Made by a program: the position numbers and the translations under genes. Positions 37,964 through 46,712 of a stretch of DNA of 64,000 nucleotides are shown here, one piece after another (positions within the stretch are counted from its first letter, which is position 1; each line of letters opens with the position of its first letter). The stretch is from positions 39,071 to 103,070 of the forward strand of contig CAWBCI010000014.1 in NCBI GenBank assembly GCA_963787195.1. Direction: 5' to 3'. This stretch comes from CAWBCI01 sp963787195 (GTDB lineage Bacteria > Bacteroidota > Bacteroidia > Bacteroidales > JAGOPY01). Under the pieces are notes generated by a model. The model made no database searches. It saw only the letters and a program-made list of their open reading frames with translations, and was not told where the DNA came from.

Positions 37964-39097
37964 ATGGAAGAAATACGTTTCAGCGGCTTGACGACTTCTC
38001 CGGCCGGGCCCGGCAAAATGCCTCCCTTTAAGAAGAAAGAAGGCATCAGTAATTGGTTTGACATTGTTGAACAGGCCTATTTTCAGCTTACGAAAACTGA
38101 TGAAGGTAAAAAAAGTTATGGGGATCCTGAAAAAGGCGCTACACTTGAGCAGATTTGGCGGGTGGTGGGAATGATAAGCGGCAAAAGGCCGGTCTGCCTG
38201 CTTGCCAGTGGCAGGCCCGATGTCCCGGTCGGCGAAATTGAAAGACTGGTCAGGGTCAACCCGCATCAATTGGTCGATACCATGAAAGTGATCCTGGGAT
38301 ATTCGGATAATATTGCAATCCAGATCCTTTATTTCGATGGAAGTACCGGGCACAGCATTAGCCTTCTCGGATATGATGAAAGTGATTCCCGTTTTACCTA
38401 TCATGATCCATGGCCCGACTTTTCCTTGCTTAGCAAGGAATATAACCTGGCTGGAATTGATGCCCAAAGACTTGACAGGCAAATTTGGACCATGAGGGAT
38501 GAAGAACTGGAAAGGGTCGTCTTTGCCGCCCTCATCCCAAAATTTATCTGGGCTACTTTTTCCGGCGAAAAATACTCCATCCTTTTCAGTGATTTGCATC
38601 AGACCGATTTTTGGAATTTCTTCAATATAAAAATCATTAATACACAGGAAAATGAAGATGGATTTTTGTATGGCCTGAAAACAGGCGGTTTTCAGTCGGA
38701 AATTGACCTGGCCATTAAGACTAACCTTGCGGGTGCTCTGAGGGATTGCAATTTATATATCAATCGCAACTGGCTTTTAGGTCCGCCCTATGGAATTAAT
38801 CCCTTTGGACTCGATATTATCAGGAGTTTCATCGGGGCTACCCTGTCCCCTTCCGATATCACAAGGATTGAAAACATATTGAAATTGTTCGAAATAGGGA
38901 AAGTCCAGGCATACCTGCAAATGTTCAGGGAACAAAAAGACGAAGGCAGTATTTATTCCGAAATTATGAAAGTTTATTTCGGCCTGCTTGAAAATTATCA
39001 CCTCCCCTTCGATTATTCAGACATTCTTTTCAAAAATATTGTTTCCGAAAATACTGAACGTCTAATGATTAATACTAAGATTGATACCATAAACTGA
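37964..39097 (+). CDS. papain-like (calpain/C39-type) domain protein
   Basis: This 377-residue cytoplasmic-looking protein has an N-terminal half resembling a papain-like fold. NWFDIVEQAYFQL (about 26-38) resembles the WxxLIEKAYAKL helix of calpain-type enzymes. GHSISLLGYDESDSRFTYHDPWP (about 128-150) looks like a catalytic His strand followed by an Asn/Asp position (HDPW). I see no upstream Cys in a helix start, so the enzyme may be inactive, or the Cys-bearing lobe may be missing. The C-terminal half (about 180-377) is unrecognised and mostly helical at the end. It has its own start after a terminator and is followed 16 bases later by a zinc-ribbon membrane protein. Confidence 0.55.
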   Translation: MEEIRFSGLTTSPAGPGKMPPFKKKEGISNWFDIVEQAYFQLTKTDEGKKSYGDPEKGATLEQIWRVVGMISGKRPVCLLASGRPDVPVGEIERLVRVNPHQLVDTMKVILGYSDNIAIQILYFDGSTGHSISLLGYDESDSRFTYHDPWPDFSLLSKEYNLAGIDAQRLDRQIWTMRDEELERVVFAALIPKFIWATFSGEKYSILFSDLHQTDFWNFFNIKIINTQENEDGFLYGLKTGGFQSEIDLAIKTNLAGALRDCNLYINRNWLLGPPYGINPFGLDIIRSFIGATLSPSDITRIENILKLFEIGKVQAYLQMFREQKDEGSIYSEIMKVYFGLLENYHLPFDYSDILFKNIVSENTERLMINTKIDTIN

Positions 39098-39113
39098 TCC
39101 AGAATTTATTCAC

Positions 39114-39758
39114 ATGACACATACAAAAATTATTGATTTCAAGATCAGCGACTGTCCCAAATGCCACGGTAGCCATGATTTTAAACTGAAAGTTTACACA
39201 AAAGAAAATGCTGCTATCCCTATCATACTTTTCGGGGGTCCTGGTGAGCATTCAGAAATTATGTTCAGTTGTGAGAAGACGAATCAGATTTTTACCTATA
39301 CTGTCCCTGTTCCCGAAAACACGGAAATAGCCGGTGTTGCGACAGAAGATGAAATAATGAAGTATGGCGGAGTCGAAGTAAAAAGCGACCATGAAAAAGA
39401 GGAGTTAAAGGAATGGATCAAAACTTCGAGAAGCACGGCCCTGGACTATTGTAAGACCATGCTCTCTTCCTCAGTTGGCGCCATCCCGGTATATTTTGTG
39501 ATCATCAAATATCTTGGATACGAAACCCTAGCTGATGCCTCCCGGAACATATTCCTTCTGCCGCCGCTGCTGTTCTTACTAGCTGCTCTATTGTTTGTAC
39601 TGGGATTAAAACCCAGGTTTGAGATCATTTCTGAAGAAGAATTCCCAAAATTCAGGAAACACCGCCTGAAACAACTCAATAATTTCCTTTTGGCCGGGAC
39701 CATCCTCTTCGTCCTGGCAATTATCCTTGCTATCCTGGTATTCTTCAGTGCATTCTAA
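39114..39758 (+). CDS. zinc-ribbon-like protein with two C-terminal membrane helices
   Basis: This 214-residue protein opens with CPKCHGSHDF (Cys14, Cys17) and a second Cys region MFSCEKTNQIF, suggesting a small zinc ribbon or beta domain facing the cytoplasm. Residues about 110-135 form a linker helix. Two hydrophobic segments (LLPPLLFLLAALLFVLGL and FLLAGTILFVLAIILAILVFF) anchor it. The family is not recognised. It is likely co-transcribed with the papain-like protein just upstream, and the pairing may hint at a membrane-associated protein-processing function. That link is inference only. Confidence 0.65.
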   Translation: MTHTKIIDFKISDCPKCHGSHDFKLKVYTKENAAIPIILFGGPGEHSEIMFSCEKTNQIFTYTVPVPENTEIAGVATEDEIMKYGGVEVKSDHEKEELKEWIKTSRSTALDYCKTMLSSSVGAIPVYFVIIKYLGYETLADASRNIFLLPPLLFLLAALLFVLGLKPRFEIISEEEFPKFRKHRLKQLNNFLLAGTILFVLAIILAILVFFSAF

Positions 39759-39833
39759 ATAACCCCGGCATGCTTCCAAACATGAACATAGATTAGAAGT
39801 CTGTGTTTATCTTACAGAAATAAAAATATAAAA

Positions 39834-40631
39834 ATGAATTTCTGGGAAGCATGTTTCCGTATTGTGATTGTAATGGTTATTTCAGTGATACTGTCGATTA
39901 CGGCTATGAAAGCCATTAAACTAAGCGGTACTGATCTGAAAGACTTTAAACAGAGGGAACGTCCATCGGTACTTTTCATCGCGGGATTATTCAACCTGCT
40001 CTTTATACTCGCTGTCTATCTCCTGCTGAGGTACCTCGACCGGCAGCCCATGAGCATATTAGGTTTTAACTTCCGCCTGCGTAACGCCATCTTCTCGGGC
40101 TGTATACTGGCCGGTATGCCGGCGTTAGCTTTGATTTATATACTATTCCTCCGTTATAATAATAAAATAGCCTTCATTGCAGCCCATACCGAAACGGGAA
40201 AAATAAAAGCTTTCATCGAATTCATTCCGGGCATTATTGTATTATTCATAGCGGCTTTACAGGAAGAAGTTATGTTCAGGGGATATATTACGTTTGTTCT
40301 TCTGCCTTACGGATTTTATATAGCGTTGTTGGTATCCAGCCTGTTATTTACCCTGTGGCATTTCCTTACCAATAAGCTAAGTTTTTCCCAGGTTATTGCC
40401 TGGTTATTGGGAGGTATTATGCTTTTCTATATCTACTGGCTTAGCGGAAGCATCTGGGTTGCAGCGCTGGTACATTTCAGCCGCAATCTCACCAATGTAC
40501 TGATCTTTAATATTAGTGGCAAGACTTACTTTGTAAGCTATCAGAAATCGCTCCTTCCATTGCATAAAACCGGCTTTGTTATACTCAGTACCTTGATGAT
40601 AATTTTTGCCGGGCTGCTCTTTTTCAGATAG
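39834..40631 (+). CDS. CPBP family intramembrane glutamic protease
   Basis: This 265-residue protein with about eight membrane helices carries the Abi/CPBP motifs. Motif 1 is EEVMFRGY (Glu144, Glu145, Arg149). Motif 2 is SLLFTLWHFLTN with the conserved His, and motif 3 is LVHFSRNLTNVL with His and Asn. These residues form the catalytic site in Rce1-type glutamate proteases, and bacterial members are tied to protein maturation or self-immunity. The adjacent genes give no clear substrate. It starts 75 bases after the zinc-ribbon membrane gene. Confidence 0.88.
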   Translation: MNFWEACFRIVIVMVISVILSITAMKAIKLSGTDLKDFKQRERPSVLFIAGLFNLLFILAVYLLLRYLDRQPMSILGFNFRLRNAIFSGCILAGMPALALIYILFLRYNNKIAFIAAHTETGKIKAFIEFIPGIIVLFIAALQEEVMFRGYITFVLLPYGFYIALLVSSLLFTLWHFLTNKLSFSQVIAWLLGGIMLFYIYWLSGSIWVAALVHFSRNLTNVLIFNISGKTYFVSYQKSLLPLHKTGFVILSTLMIIFAGLLFFR

Positions 40632-40771
40632 CTATATGTCGCAATATACTTAGCATTGAACTAAGTATTCAAAATTCAGTGGAAATGTTATAGGCTTGAT
40701 TTTAAACCTTTAGAGATCAATTTTGTTGATATTTTAATATAACAAATTACAAATTTCTAAATCTTGCAATT

Positions 40772-41434
40772 ATGTTTATAGGACATTTCGGGATAGGACT
40801 GGGTGCAAAAAAGGCAGCCCCTGCAGTATCCCTCGGCACACTTTTCCTTGCATCCCAGTTTCTCGACCTTCTATGGCCTTCTTTCCTTCTATTGGGTTGG
40901 GAACATGTGAAAATACAGCCCGGGATCACAAAAATGACACCTCTCAATTTTACGGATTACCCCCTCTCTCACAGTCTTTTAATGGCTGTTTTCTGGGCTT
41001 TGCTATTTGGGATAGTCTATTTCCTGTTCAAGCGAAAATTCCGGGGTGCTATTGTGCTTGGACTTGCTGTTCTAAGTCACTGGTTCCTGGATTATCTGGT
41101 TCACATTCCCGACCTGCCCCTTTATCCCGGCAGTCCGGTAGATGTTGGATTGGGACTATGGAATTATAAGGCGATTTCGATAATTCTTGAGGGCCTGATT
41201 TTTTTCACCGGAATGGCATTTTACCTGCAAACAACCAAAGCCAAAAACCAATTGGGTATTTATGCATTTTGGGCACTCATTATTTTTCTTTTGGGTATTT
41301 ATATCATGAATATTTTTGGATCAGCGCCACCGAGTGTCAAAGCCATAGCCTGGGCCGGTGAATTGCAATGGTTGATTGTCATATGGGCTTATTGGGTTGA
41401 TAAAAACCGGGTCTTAAGGAAAGCAGAAGCCTGA
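40772..41434 (+). CDS. membrane-bound metal-dependent hydrolase-like protein (DUF457/YdjM-type)
   Basis: This 220-residue protein with about six membrane helices begins FIGHFGIGLGAKK, with His5 as in YdjM-like proteins. It has clustered His/Asp positions, DYPLSHSLLMA and LSHWFLDYLVHIPDLPLYP, that could bind a metal at the membrane face. The family is annotated as putative metal-dependent hydrolases with unproven activity. It stands alone, 140 bases after the CPBP gene. A weak hairpin without a T-tract lies at 40646-40668. Confidence 0.7.
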   Translation: MFIGHFGIGLGAKKAAPAVSLGTLFLASQFLDLLWPSFLLLGWEHVKIQPGITKMTPLNFTDYPLSHSLLMAVFWALLFGIVYFLFKRKFRGAIVLGLAVLSHWFLDYLVHIPDLPLYPGSPVDVGLGLWNYKAISIILEGLIFFTGMAFYLQTTKAKNQLGIYAFWALIIFLLGIYIMNIFGSAPPSVKAIAWAGELQWLIVIWAYWVDKNRVLRKAEA

Positions 41435-41663
41435 AAAATTCCTTTAATAATTTGATCCTACTGAAGAAGATACCCACTAATAGCTGATCCTATGCTAATT
41501 CCGATTAACTATACTGAATTATCTATATCGTAAAGAAATTCACCCATGGGTATAATAATCCATTCGGAGTAGCTTGCTACTTAGTCCATATTAAATCATT
41601 ACCTGACTTTAAACAAAAGCCGATAATCAGACGTTCTAATTCTCAATCTTCTTTGTATAATAT

Positions 41664-41671
41664 TAATTTTG
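41664..41671 (+). promoter_or_regulatory. candidate Bacteroidota -7 element
   Basis: TAATTTTG matches TAnnTTTG, 31 bases upstream of the sulfatase-family gene at 41703. Confidence 0.4.
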
Positions 41672-41702
41672 CATTGTTTTTCAAATTTATACGGATGTTG
41701 AG

Positions 41703-43658
41703 ATGAAATTAAATGGAAAAATTTTAACAAGTAGTTTTAATCTGTTAATTTTCAGACTATTTATAGTTCTTATCCTGATGAGTATTTCCCGCATACTCAT
41801 TTATTTTCTCAACCCTTCACTTTTTCCATCTACAAATTCTGTTGAACTTATTAGATTATGGTTTTACGGACTGAGGTTCGATATATTCACCTTATGTATC
41901 ATCAATATTCCAATTATCCTTCTATCCACGATACCTTTCAGTATCAAATACAATAAAAGATACAGACTGGTTATGGATATTCTTTTTTACATTCTGAATA
42001 TTAGCATATTAACCTTCAACTTTATTGATCTGGTCTTTTTCAGGTACCAGTTCAAACGTATGACCTGGGATATCTTTAATTTTGTAGGACAGAATAAAGG
42101 AACCTTCACCAGGCTAATCTTCGATTTTATCTGGGATTTTAAGGGAGTTTTCCTTTTGTGGCTGTTGTTTTCTGCCGCTCTACTTTTCCTTAGTTCACGT
42201 CTTAAAGCTGATCCGGAACGATATCGTAAGTTTTCCCCAAAAAAATACCTCTCCCAGACATTTATATTCATATTTACTTTAGCACTAACCCTTATTGGAG
42301 CTAGAGGAGGAATACAGGATAAGCCAATCAATATAACAAGTGCGGGAAAGTATACAAGCCAGGCATATGCGCCTATCATTTTAAATACACCTTATACTAT
42401 AATCAAAACCAAAGACGAACAACATATAAATCCCAAAGTTTATTTCCCTGAAGAAGAAGCTCGAAAGATCTTTGATCCGGTTAAGTATTATTATAAACCC
42501 GGTTTAAAGGATTCAATTGATCATCCAAATATAGTTATCCTTCTGCTGGAGAGTTTTTCAGCAGAACATAGTGCCTATCTGAGTCCTGAGTTATATAGAG
42601 GGCAGAAAAAAGGTTTTATGCCCTTTCTCGATTCTCTCATGCAGAAAAGCCTTGTTTTCAAAGGTATTGCTAATGGAAAATATTCCCTTGATGCCATGCC
42701 GGCCGTTCTCATCAGCCTGCCGGGCTTGATAGGAACGCCCTTTATTACTTCCCCCTATCTTTATGATAAGCTAAATACCATACCACTCATGCTTAAAGAC
42801 CGGGGATATACAAGTGCATATTTTCATGGTGCTACCAATGGAAGCCTTGGATTAGACGGTTTTGCCAGAATTGCCGGTTTCGACAAATATTATGGCCGTT
42901 CTGAATTTGGGAATGATGAATATTTTGACGGAAAATGGGGAATATTTGATGAAGAATTCCTACAATTTACTGCTTCCACTATGAAAACTCTTAAGGAGCC
43001 CTTTATCTCAACAATATTCACACTTTCATCACATCATCCCTGCATAATCCCTGAAAAGTATAAAGGCAGGTTTACCAAAACAGGAACAGATATGCAGGAT
43101 GCTATTATGTACACGGATTACTCTCTCAGGAAGTTTTTTGAGACAGCTTCAAAATCAGCCTGGTACAATAATACCCTCTTTGTAATCGCAGCCGATCACA
43201 CCTCTATAAGTGATCAGCCATTTTATAATAATATGGCAGGCCAGTATATGATCCCGATAATTTTCTACAAGCCTCATCATGAGTGGAAGGCAAGGAAGAA
43301 TGAACTTGTGCAGCAGGCGGATATCCTGCCCAGTATCATGGATTACCTGAATTATGATAAAAAGTTTATTTCATTTGGAAACAGTGTGTTTGACACGACA
43401 GCAAATCGTTTTGGCATTGTAAGAGTTGGTAATACTTATCGTTTATTTCAGGGGCCCTATTTGATGTCCTTTGAAAATGATAAGGCCTCCTCTCTTTACA
43501 ATATAAGACAAGACAGCCTTCTCAAAATAAATTTAATTGCCGATGATCCCTGGCTAACAAATGAGATGGAAAATCTATTAAAGTCAATTATCCAGCAATA
43601 TGATAGCCGGATAGTAGGGAATGAAATGACCACCGAGCCCATTCATCATATTAATTAA
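41703..43658 (+). CDS. LTA synthase family phosphoglycerol/phosphoethanolamine transferase-like protein
   Basis: This 651-residue protein has four or five N-terminal membrane helices (about 10-190) and an extracytoplasmic alkaline-phosphatase-fold sulfatase domain (about 275-600). The active-site segment is IVILLLESFSAE (Glu283 metal ligand, Ser284 the likely nucleophile in place of Thr). Further metal ligands are in AADHTS (Asp498, His499). In this phylum such enzymes probably transfer a phospho-alcohol group onto envelope lipids or glycans, since lipoteichoic acid is absent. It is monocistronic, with a promoter-like motif upstream and a long gap downstream. Confidence 0.85.
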   Translation: MKLNGKILTSSFNLLIFRLFIVLILMSISRILIYFLNPSLFPSTNSVELIRLWFYGLRFDIFTLCIINIPIILLSTIPFSIKYNKRYRLVMDILFYILNISILTFNFIDLVFFRYQFKRMTWDIFNFVGQNKGTFTRLIFDFIWDFKGVFLLWLLFSAALLFLSSRLKADPERYRKFSPKKYLSQTFIFIFTLALTLIGARGGIQDKPINITSAGKYTSQAYAPIILNTPYTIIKTKDEQHINPKVYFPEEEARKIFDPVKYYYKPGLKDSIDHPNIVILLLESFSAEHSAYLSPELYRGQKKGFMPFLDSLMQKSLVFKGIANGKYSLDAMPAVLISLPGLIGTPFITSPYLYDKLNTIPLMLKDRGYTSAYFHGATNGSLGLDGFARIAGFDKYYGRSEFGNDEYFDGKWGIFDEEFLQFTASTMKTLKEPFISTIFTLSSHHPCIIPEKYKGRFTKTGTDMQDAIMYTDYSLRKFFETASKSAWYNNTLFVIAADHTSISDQPFYNNMAGQYMIPIIFYKPHHEWKARKNELVQQADILPSIMDYLNYDKKFISFGNSVFDTTANRFGIVRVGNTYRLFQGPYLMSFENDKASSLYNIRQDSLLKINLIADDPWLTNEMENLLKSIIQQYDSRIVGNEMTTEPIHHIN

Positions 43659-44064
43659 TTGATTTAGTAAATATTACACTTAGACATTATAGGCATCATC
43701 AGGATAAATAGACAGTGTAATCTAAACTCTTTTATCCGGAGCAATAATTTTTGGATATCTGCATAATTTCCTGAATGGATGAAAAATTTTTAAAAGGATT
43801 TCCTATAAAAAGCCCTTCGATTTTAAAAAAATCAAATTTTATTTCCTTCAAAACTCTTATCCGGACTGCTTTTGAAAATTTTATGTTGATTTATTCATCA
43901 GGTGTTTAATATCTATACAATCGTGCTGAATACATAGGGCCAAAGCTCTTCCCTCATGCTTATTTATTATACTGTATAATTATTCATCACTTTATGTGTA
44001 TTATTTTTAAACACTGAATATTATTATTCATTGACAAACAATCTGTTACATGATATATTTTTAT
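43659..44064. other. long leader region upstream of the redox operon
   Basis: No gene was seen in 43659-44109. A near-duplicate word occurs twice: ACTCTTTTATCCGGA at 43726-43740 and ACTCTTATCCGGA at 43853-43865. These sit 200-340 bases upstream of the sigma-54-like promoter, a distance typical of activator-binding sites, so they are candidate upstream activating sites. This is inference only. Confidence 0.35.
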
Positions 44065-44080
44065 TGGCATCTTAATTGAC
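44065..44080 (+). promoter_or_regulatory. sigma-54-type promoter candidate
   Basis: TGGCAT-N5-TTGAC closely matches the -24/-12 consensus TGGCAC-N5-TTGCA. The GG is at 44066-44067 and the second dinucleotide ten bases later is GA instead of GC. The start codon of the redox operon is at 44110, leaving an untranslated leader of roughly 15-20 bases. A sigma-54 activator is encoded in the same locus at 50547. Confidence 0.55.
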
Positions 44081-44109
44081 TATAGGATGATGACTAAAAT
44101 TATACAGAT

Positions 44110-45792
44110 ATGAAAAGCAGGATTCCCCTATTAATCGTTTTTTCTCTTCTTCTAACTTATGTTAGTTATAGCGGAGAAAAGATTTCAGATGTAAACAAGC
44201 CTTCTCAGGCCATTCCAATGAAAGTCTATTGCACTGCCGCCTTGCAGGATATTACATCAGTCTGGGCCAGAGAGTATAGCAGGCTTAATCCTGATATACC
44301 TGTCGAAGTGAAGACGATTTCAGTACCCGGAGATAAAATTCATCCCGGTGAAAACATAGCCTTCGTTTCAAATAAGCCTGTTCATGGTCTTGGGTCAGAC
44401 TGGAGAATGGCTGTGGGTAGGGAAGTATACGTTCCTATAATCAATGCTGCTAATCCTTTTATGAAAGAGCTTACTGAGAAAGGCATTAGCAGGGAAATGT
44501 TTGCTTCTATCTATCAGGATCCCTCGAAACGCATCTGGGGAAGCCTTGTTGCAGAAGGAAAAAATATCCCGGTTCATCTCTATTTATCCAGGGAAGAGTC
44601 TTTGATCCAAAGTTTATCAAGCTATCTGAATTTAAATCAAATTTCTACGGAAGGTATTAAAATTTTAAACGGAGAAGAACTTATCAGCGCCATCCGGAAT
44701 GACCCCTATGCTTTAGGATTCTGTAATATGGCCAATATAGCTGTACCGGAGAATTCAGGCTTTGCAGATAAGATCAAATTACTCCCCATCGATAAAAACG
44801 CCAATGGGAAAATAGATTATATTGAAAAAATCTATGATAGCCCTGAAGCATTTGCACGTGGAGTGTGGATCGGAAAATATCCCAAAGCTCTATACAGGGA
44901 TATCTATGTTGTTTCTGGCGCACAGCCAAGCAATTCATCTGAAATAGCATTTTTAGGTTGGGTACTGACAGACGGGCAGCAATTTCTGAATCTGAAAGGC
45001 TATTCTGACCTGATCTATAGTGAAAGACAATCGAAACTGGATAAGCTCAATAATGAACTCATAAATGTTCTGCCGGTAAAAGAATCCTATTCAAATGCAA
45101 ATATTGCACTACTTATCATCCTTTCCTTTGTGGCATTGGGTCTGGTTATCCGTATCATTCTTAGGTACCGGAAAAGCATACAGCCTGGAGTTCAGTTTGA
45201 CCCCAAGCTTTCCTCCGCTGTCTTTGATGAAAAAAGTATTGATGTTCCCAGGGGACTGTATTATGATATAACCCACACCTGGGCTATTATGGAAAAGGAC
45301 GGTGATGTCAGAGTAGGTATCAATGATTTTCTGCAACATATTACCGGGCCTGTTACCCGGATAGAAATGAAGAAACCAGGACAAACCATCAAAAAAGGTG
45401 AAATTCTTCTTTCCTTAATTCAAAACGGAAAACAACTCAGTCTCTATTCTCCGATTTCAGGAACTATAAAAGCCAACAATAAATCTCTCCTGAGTAAAAC
45501 ATCTATCATCAATTCCTCGCCATATTCAGAGGGCTGGGTTTATATGATAGATCCATCTAACTGGATAAGTGAATTGCGCTTTTTGACAGTAGCCGAGAAG
45601 TATATAAAAAGTTTATCTGAAGAATTCTCCCGCTTAAAGATTTTCCTGGCCAATGCGCTCAATGAGGATAGAATTCAATACGATAAAATTGTAATGCAGG
45701 ACGGTGGAGTCCTGAAAGACAATATCCTGGCAGATTTGGGTCCGGAGGTATGGGAAGATTTTCAGACAGAAATTCTTGATAAATATAAATAA
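44110..45792 (+). CDS. PstS-like substrate-binding domain fused through a membrane helix to a GcvH/lipoyl-like domain
   Basis: This is a 560-residue protein. The signal peptide (about 1-21) is followed by a periplasmic binding domain of the PstS/molybdate type (about 35-300; VYCTAALQDITSVWAREYSR, GVWIGKYPKALYRDIYVVS). That domain holds a canonical EF-hand loop, DKNANGKIDYIE (Asp228-Glu239). A membrane helix (about 330-350) leads to a cytoplasmic GcvH-like domain (about 375-500) with THTWAIMEKDGDVRVGI and LYSPISGTIKANN. The lysine that would carry lipoate is Lys441, shifted one residue relative to GcvH. A C-terminal QDGGVLKDN tail is shared with the 47976 protein. It opens a four-gene redox operon. 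Confidence 0.8.
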   Translation: MKSRIPLLIVFSLLLTYVSYSGEKISDVNKPSQAIPMKVYCTAALQDITSVWAREYSRLNPDIPVEVKTISVPGDKIHPGENIAFVSNKPVHGLGSDWRMAVGREVYVPIINAANPFMKELTEKGISREMFASIYQDPSKRIWGSLVAEGKNIPVHLYLSREESLIQSLSSYLNLNQISTEGIKILNGEELISAIRNDPYALGFCNMANIAVPENSGFADKIKLLPIDKNANGKIDYIEKIYDSPEAFARGVWIGKYPKALYRDIYVVSGAQPSNSSEIAFLGWVLTDGQQFLNLKGYSDLIYSERQSKLDKLNNELINVLPVKESYSNANIALLIILSFVALGLVIRIILRYRKSIQPGVQFDPKLSSAVFDEKSIDVPRGLYYDITHTWAIMEKDGDVRVGINDFLQHITGPVTRIEMKKPGQTIKKGEILLSLIQNGKQLSLYSPISGTIKANNKSLLSKTSIINSSPYSEGWVYMIDPSNWISELRFLTVAEKYIKSLSEEFSRLKIFLANALNEDRIQYDKIVMQDGGVLKDNILADLGPEVWEDFQTEILDKYK

Positions 45793-45842
45793 GCCAATTT
45801 CTTATTCAACAGATTATCAAAATTGACGCAAAAAACCAAACT

Positions 45843-46712
45843 ATGAGCATCGACCGAAGAAGTTTTTTTAAAGTACTCGGAGTTACAGGGGTAGCATTGG
45901 CAACAGGAAAAGCGCTGAATGCCTCCCCAACATCTGAAAGTGATATAGAATTCTCCGGGATTCTATATGATTCTACTCGCTGCGTGGGTTGTCGCAGTTG
46001 CGAATATGCATGCGCAGAAGCCAATGAGCTGGCAGAGCCAGTACCAGATGAAGAAATCAAAGGGCCCAGAAAGCCCGACGAAGCACATCGTACTGTCGTA
46101 AACGAATACGAGACCTCAAAAGGTCCGATGTTTTTAAAAATTCAGTGCATGCACTGTAATGAACCGGCTTGTGCTGCAGCCTGCCTGACACAGGCCATGC
46201 ATAAGACAGAAGAAGGACCGGTTATCTGGAGGGGCGAAAAATGTATGGGATGCCGCTATTGTATGGTATCCTGCCCTTTTGATATGCCTAAATTTGAGTA
46301 CCACAGCCCAAACCCAAAAATCCAGAAATGCACCATGTGTTTTGAGACAAGGCTGCAAAAAGGTGAAATTCCGGCATGCGTTGAAAATTGTCCGAATGAA
46401 GCCTTACTGTTTGGTTCCCGCAGGGAATTGATCAATGAAGCCCGTAAAAGGATAGTTGAAAACCCCGACCTTTATGTGAACCATATTTATGGCGAACATG
46501 AAGCCGGCGGAACCGGTTTCCTGTATCTGGCATCTGTACCCTTTGAAGAACTGGGCTTGAAAACCCACCTTCAAAAAGCATCCTACCCTGCCCTAACCAA
46601 GAGCTTCCTCTATAGTGTACCCACAGTTTTTGTGCTGGTACCGGCGCTTTTAGCAGGAATACATCAGGCAACAAAAAATAATCACCTAAATAATGAAGAA
46701 GATGAGAAATGA
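45843..46712 (+). CDS. periplasmic 4x[4Fe-4S] ferredoxin-like subunit (HybA/HmcB-type)
   Basis: This 289-residue protein has a Tat-type signal (DRRSFFKVLG then a hydrophobic stretch, about 4-28), so it is probably exported folded. Four cysteine clusters follow: CVGCRSCEYAC, CMHCNEPACAAAC, CMGCRYCMVSCP and CTMC...CVENCP. These fit four [4Fe-4S] centres, as in DmsB/HybA/NrfC-type electron-transfer subunits. A C-terminal membrane helix (FLYSVPTVFVLVPALLAGI, about 255-275) anchors it, as in HybA. It passes electrons between a membrane quinone-site subunit and a periplasmic partner. Its end overlaps the NrfD-like gene by 20 bases. No catalytic hydrogenase or reductase subunit is nearby. Confidence 0.92.
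   Translation: MSIDRRSFFKVLGVTGVALATGKALNASPTSESDIEFSGILYDSTRCVGCRSCEYACAEANELAEPVPDEEIKGPRKPDEAHRTVVNEYETSKGPMFLKIQCMHCNEPACAAACLTQAMHKTEEGPVIWRGEKCMGCRYCMVSCPFDMPKFEYHSPNPKIQKCTMCFETRLQKGEIPACVENCPNEALLFGSRRELINEARKRIVENPDLYVNHIYGEHEAGGTGFLYLASVPFEELGLKTHLQKASYPALTKSFLYSVPTVFVLVPALLAGIHQATKNNHLNNEEDEK

Noticed and set aside
40646..40668. Terminator after the CPBP gene
   Set aside because: The stem is only 8 bp with a weak A/T composition and no T-tract.
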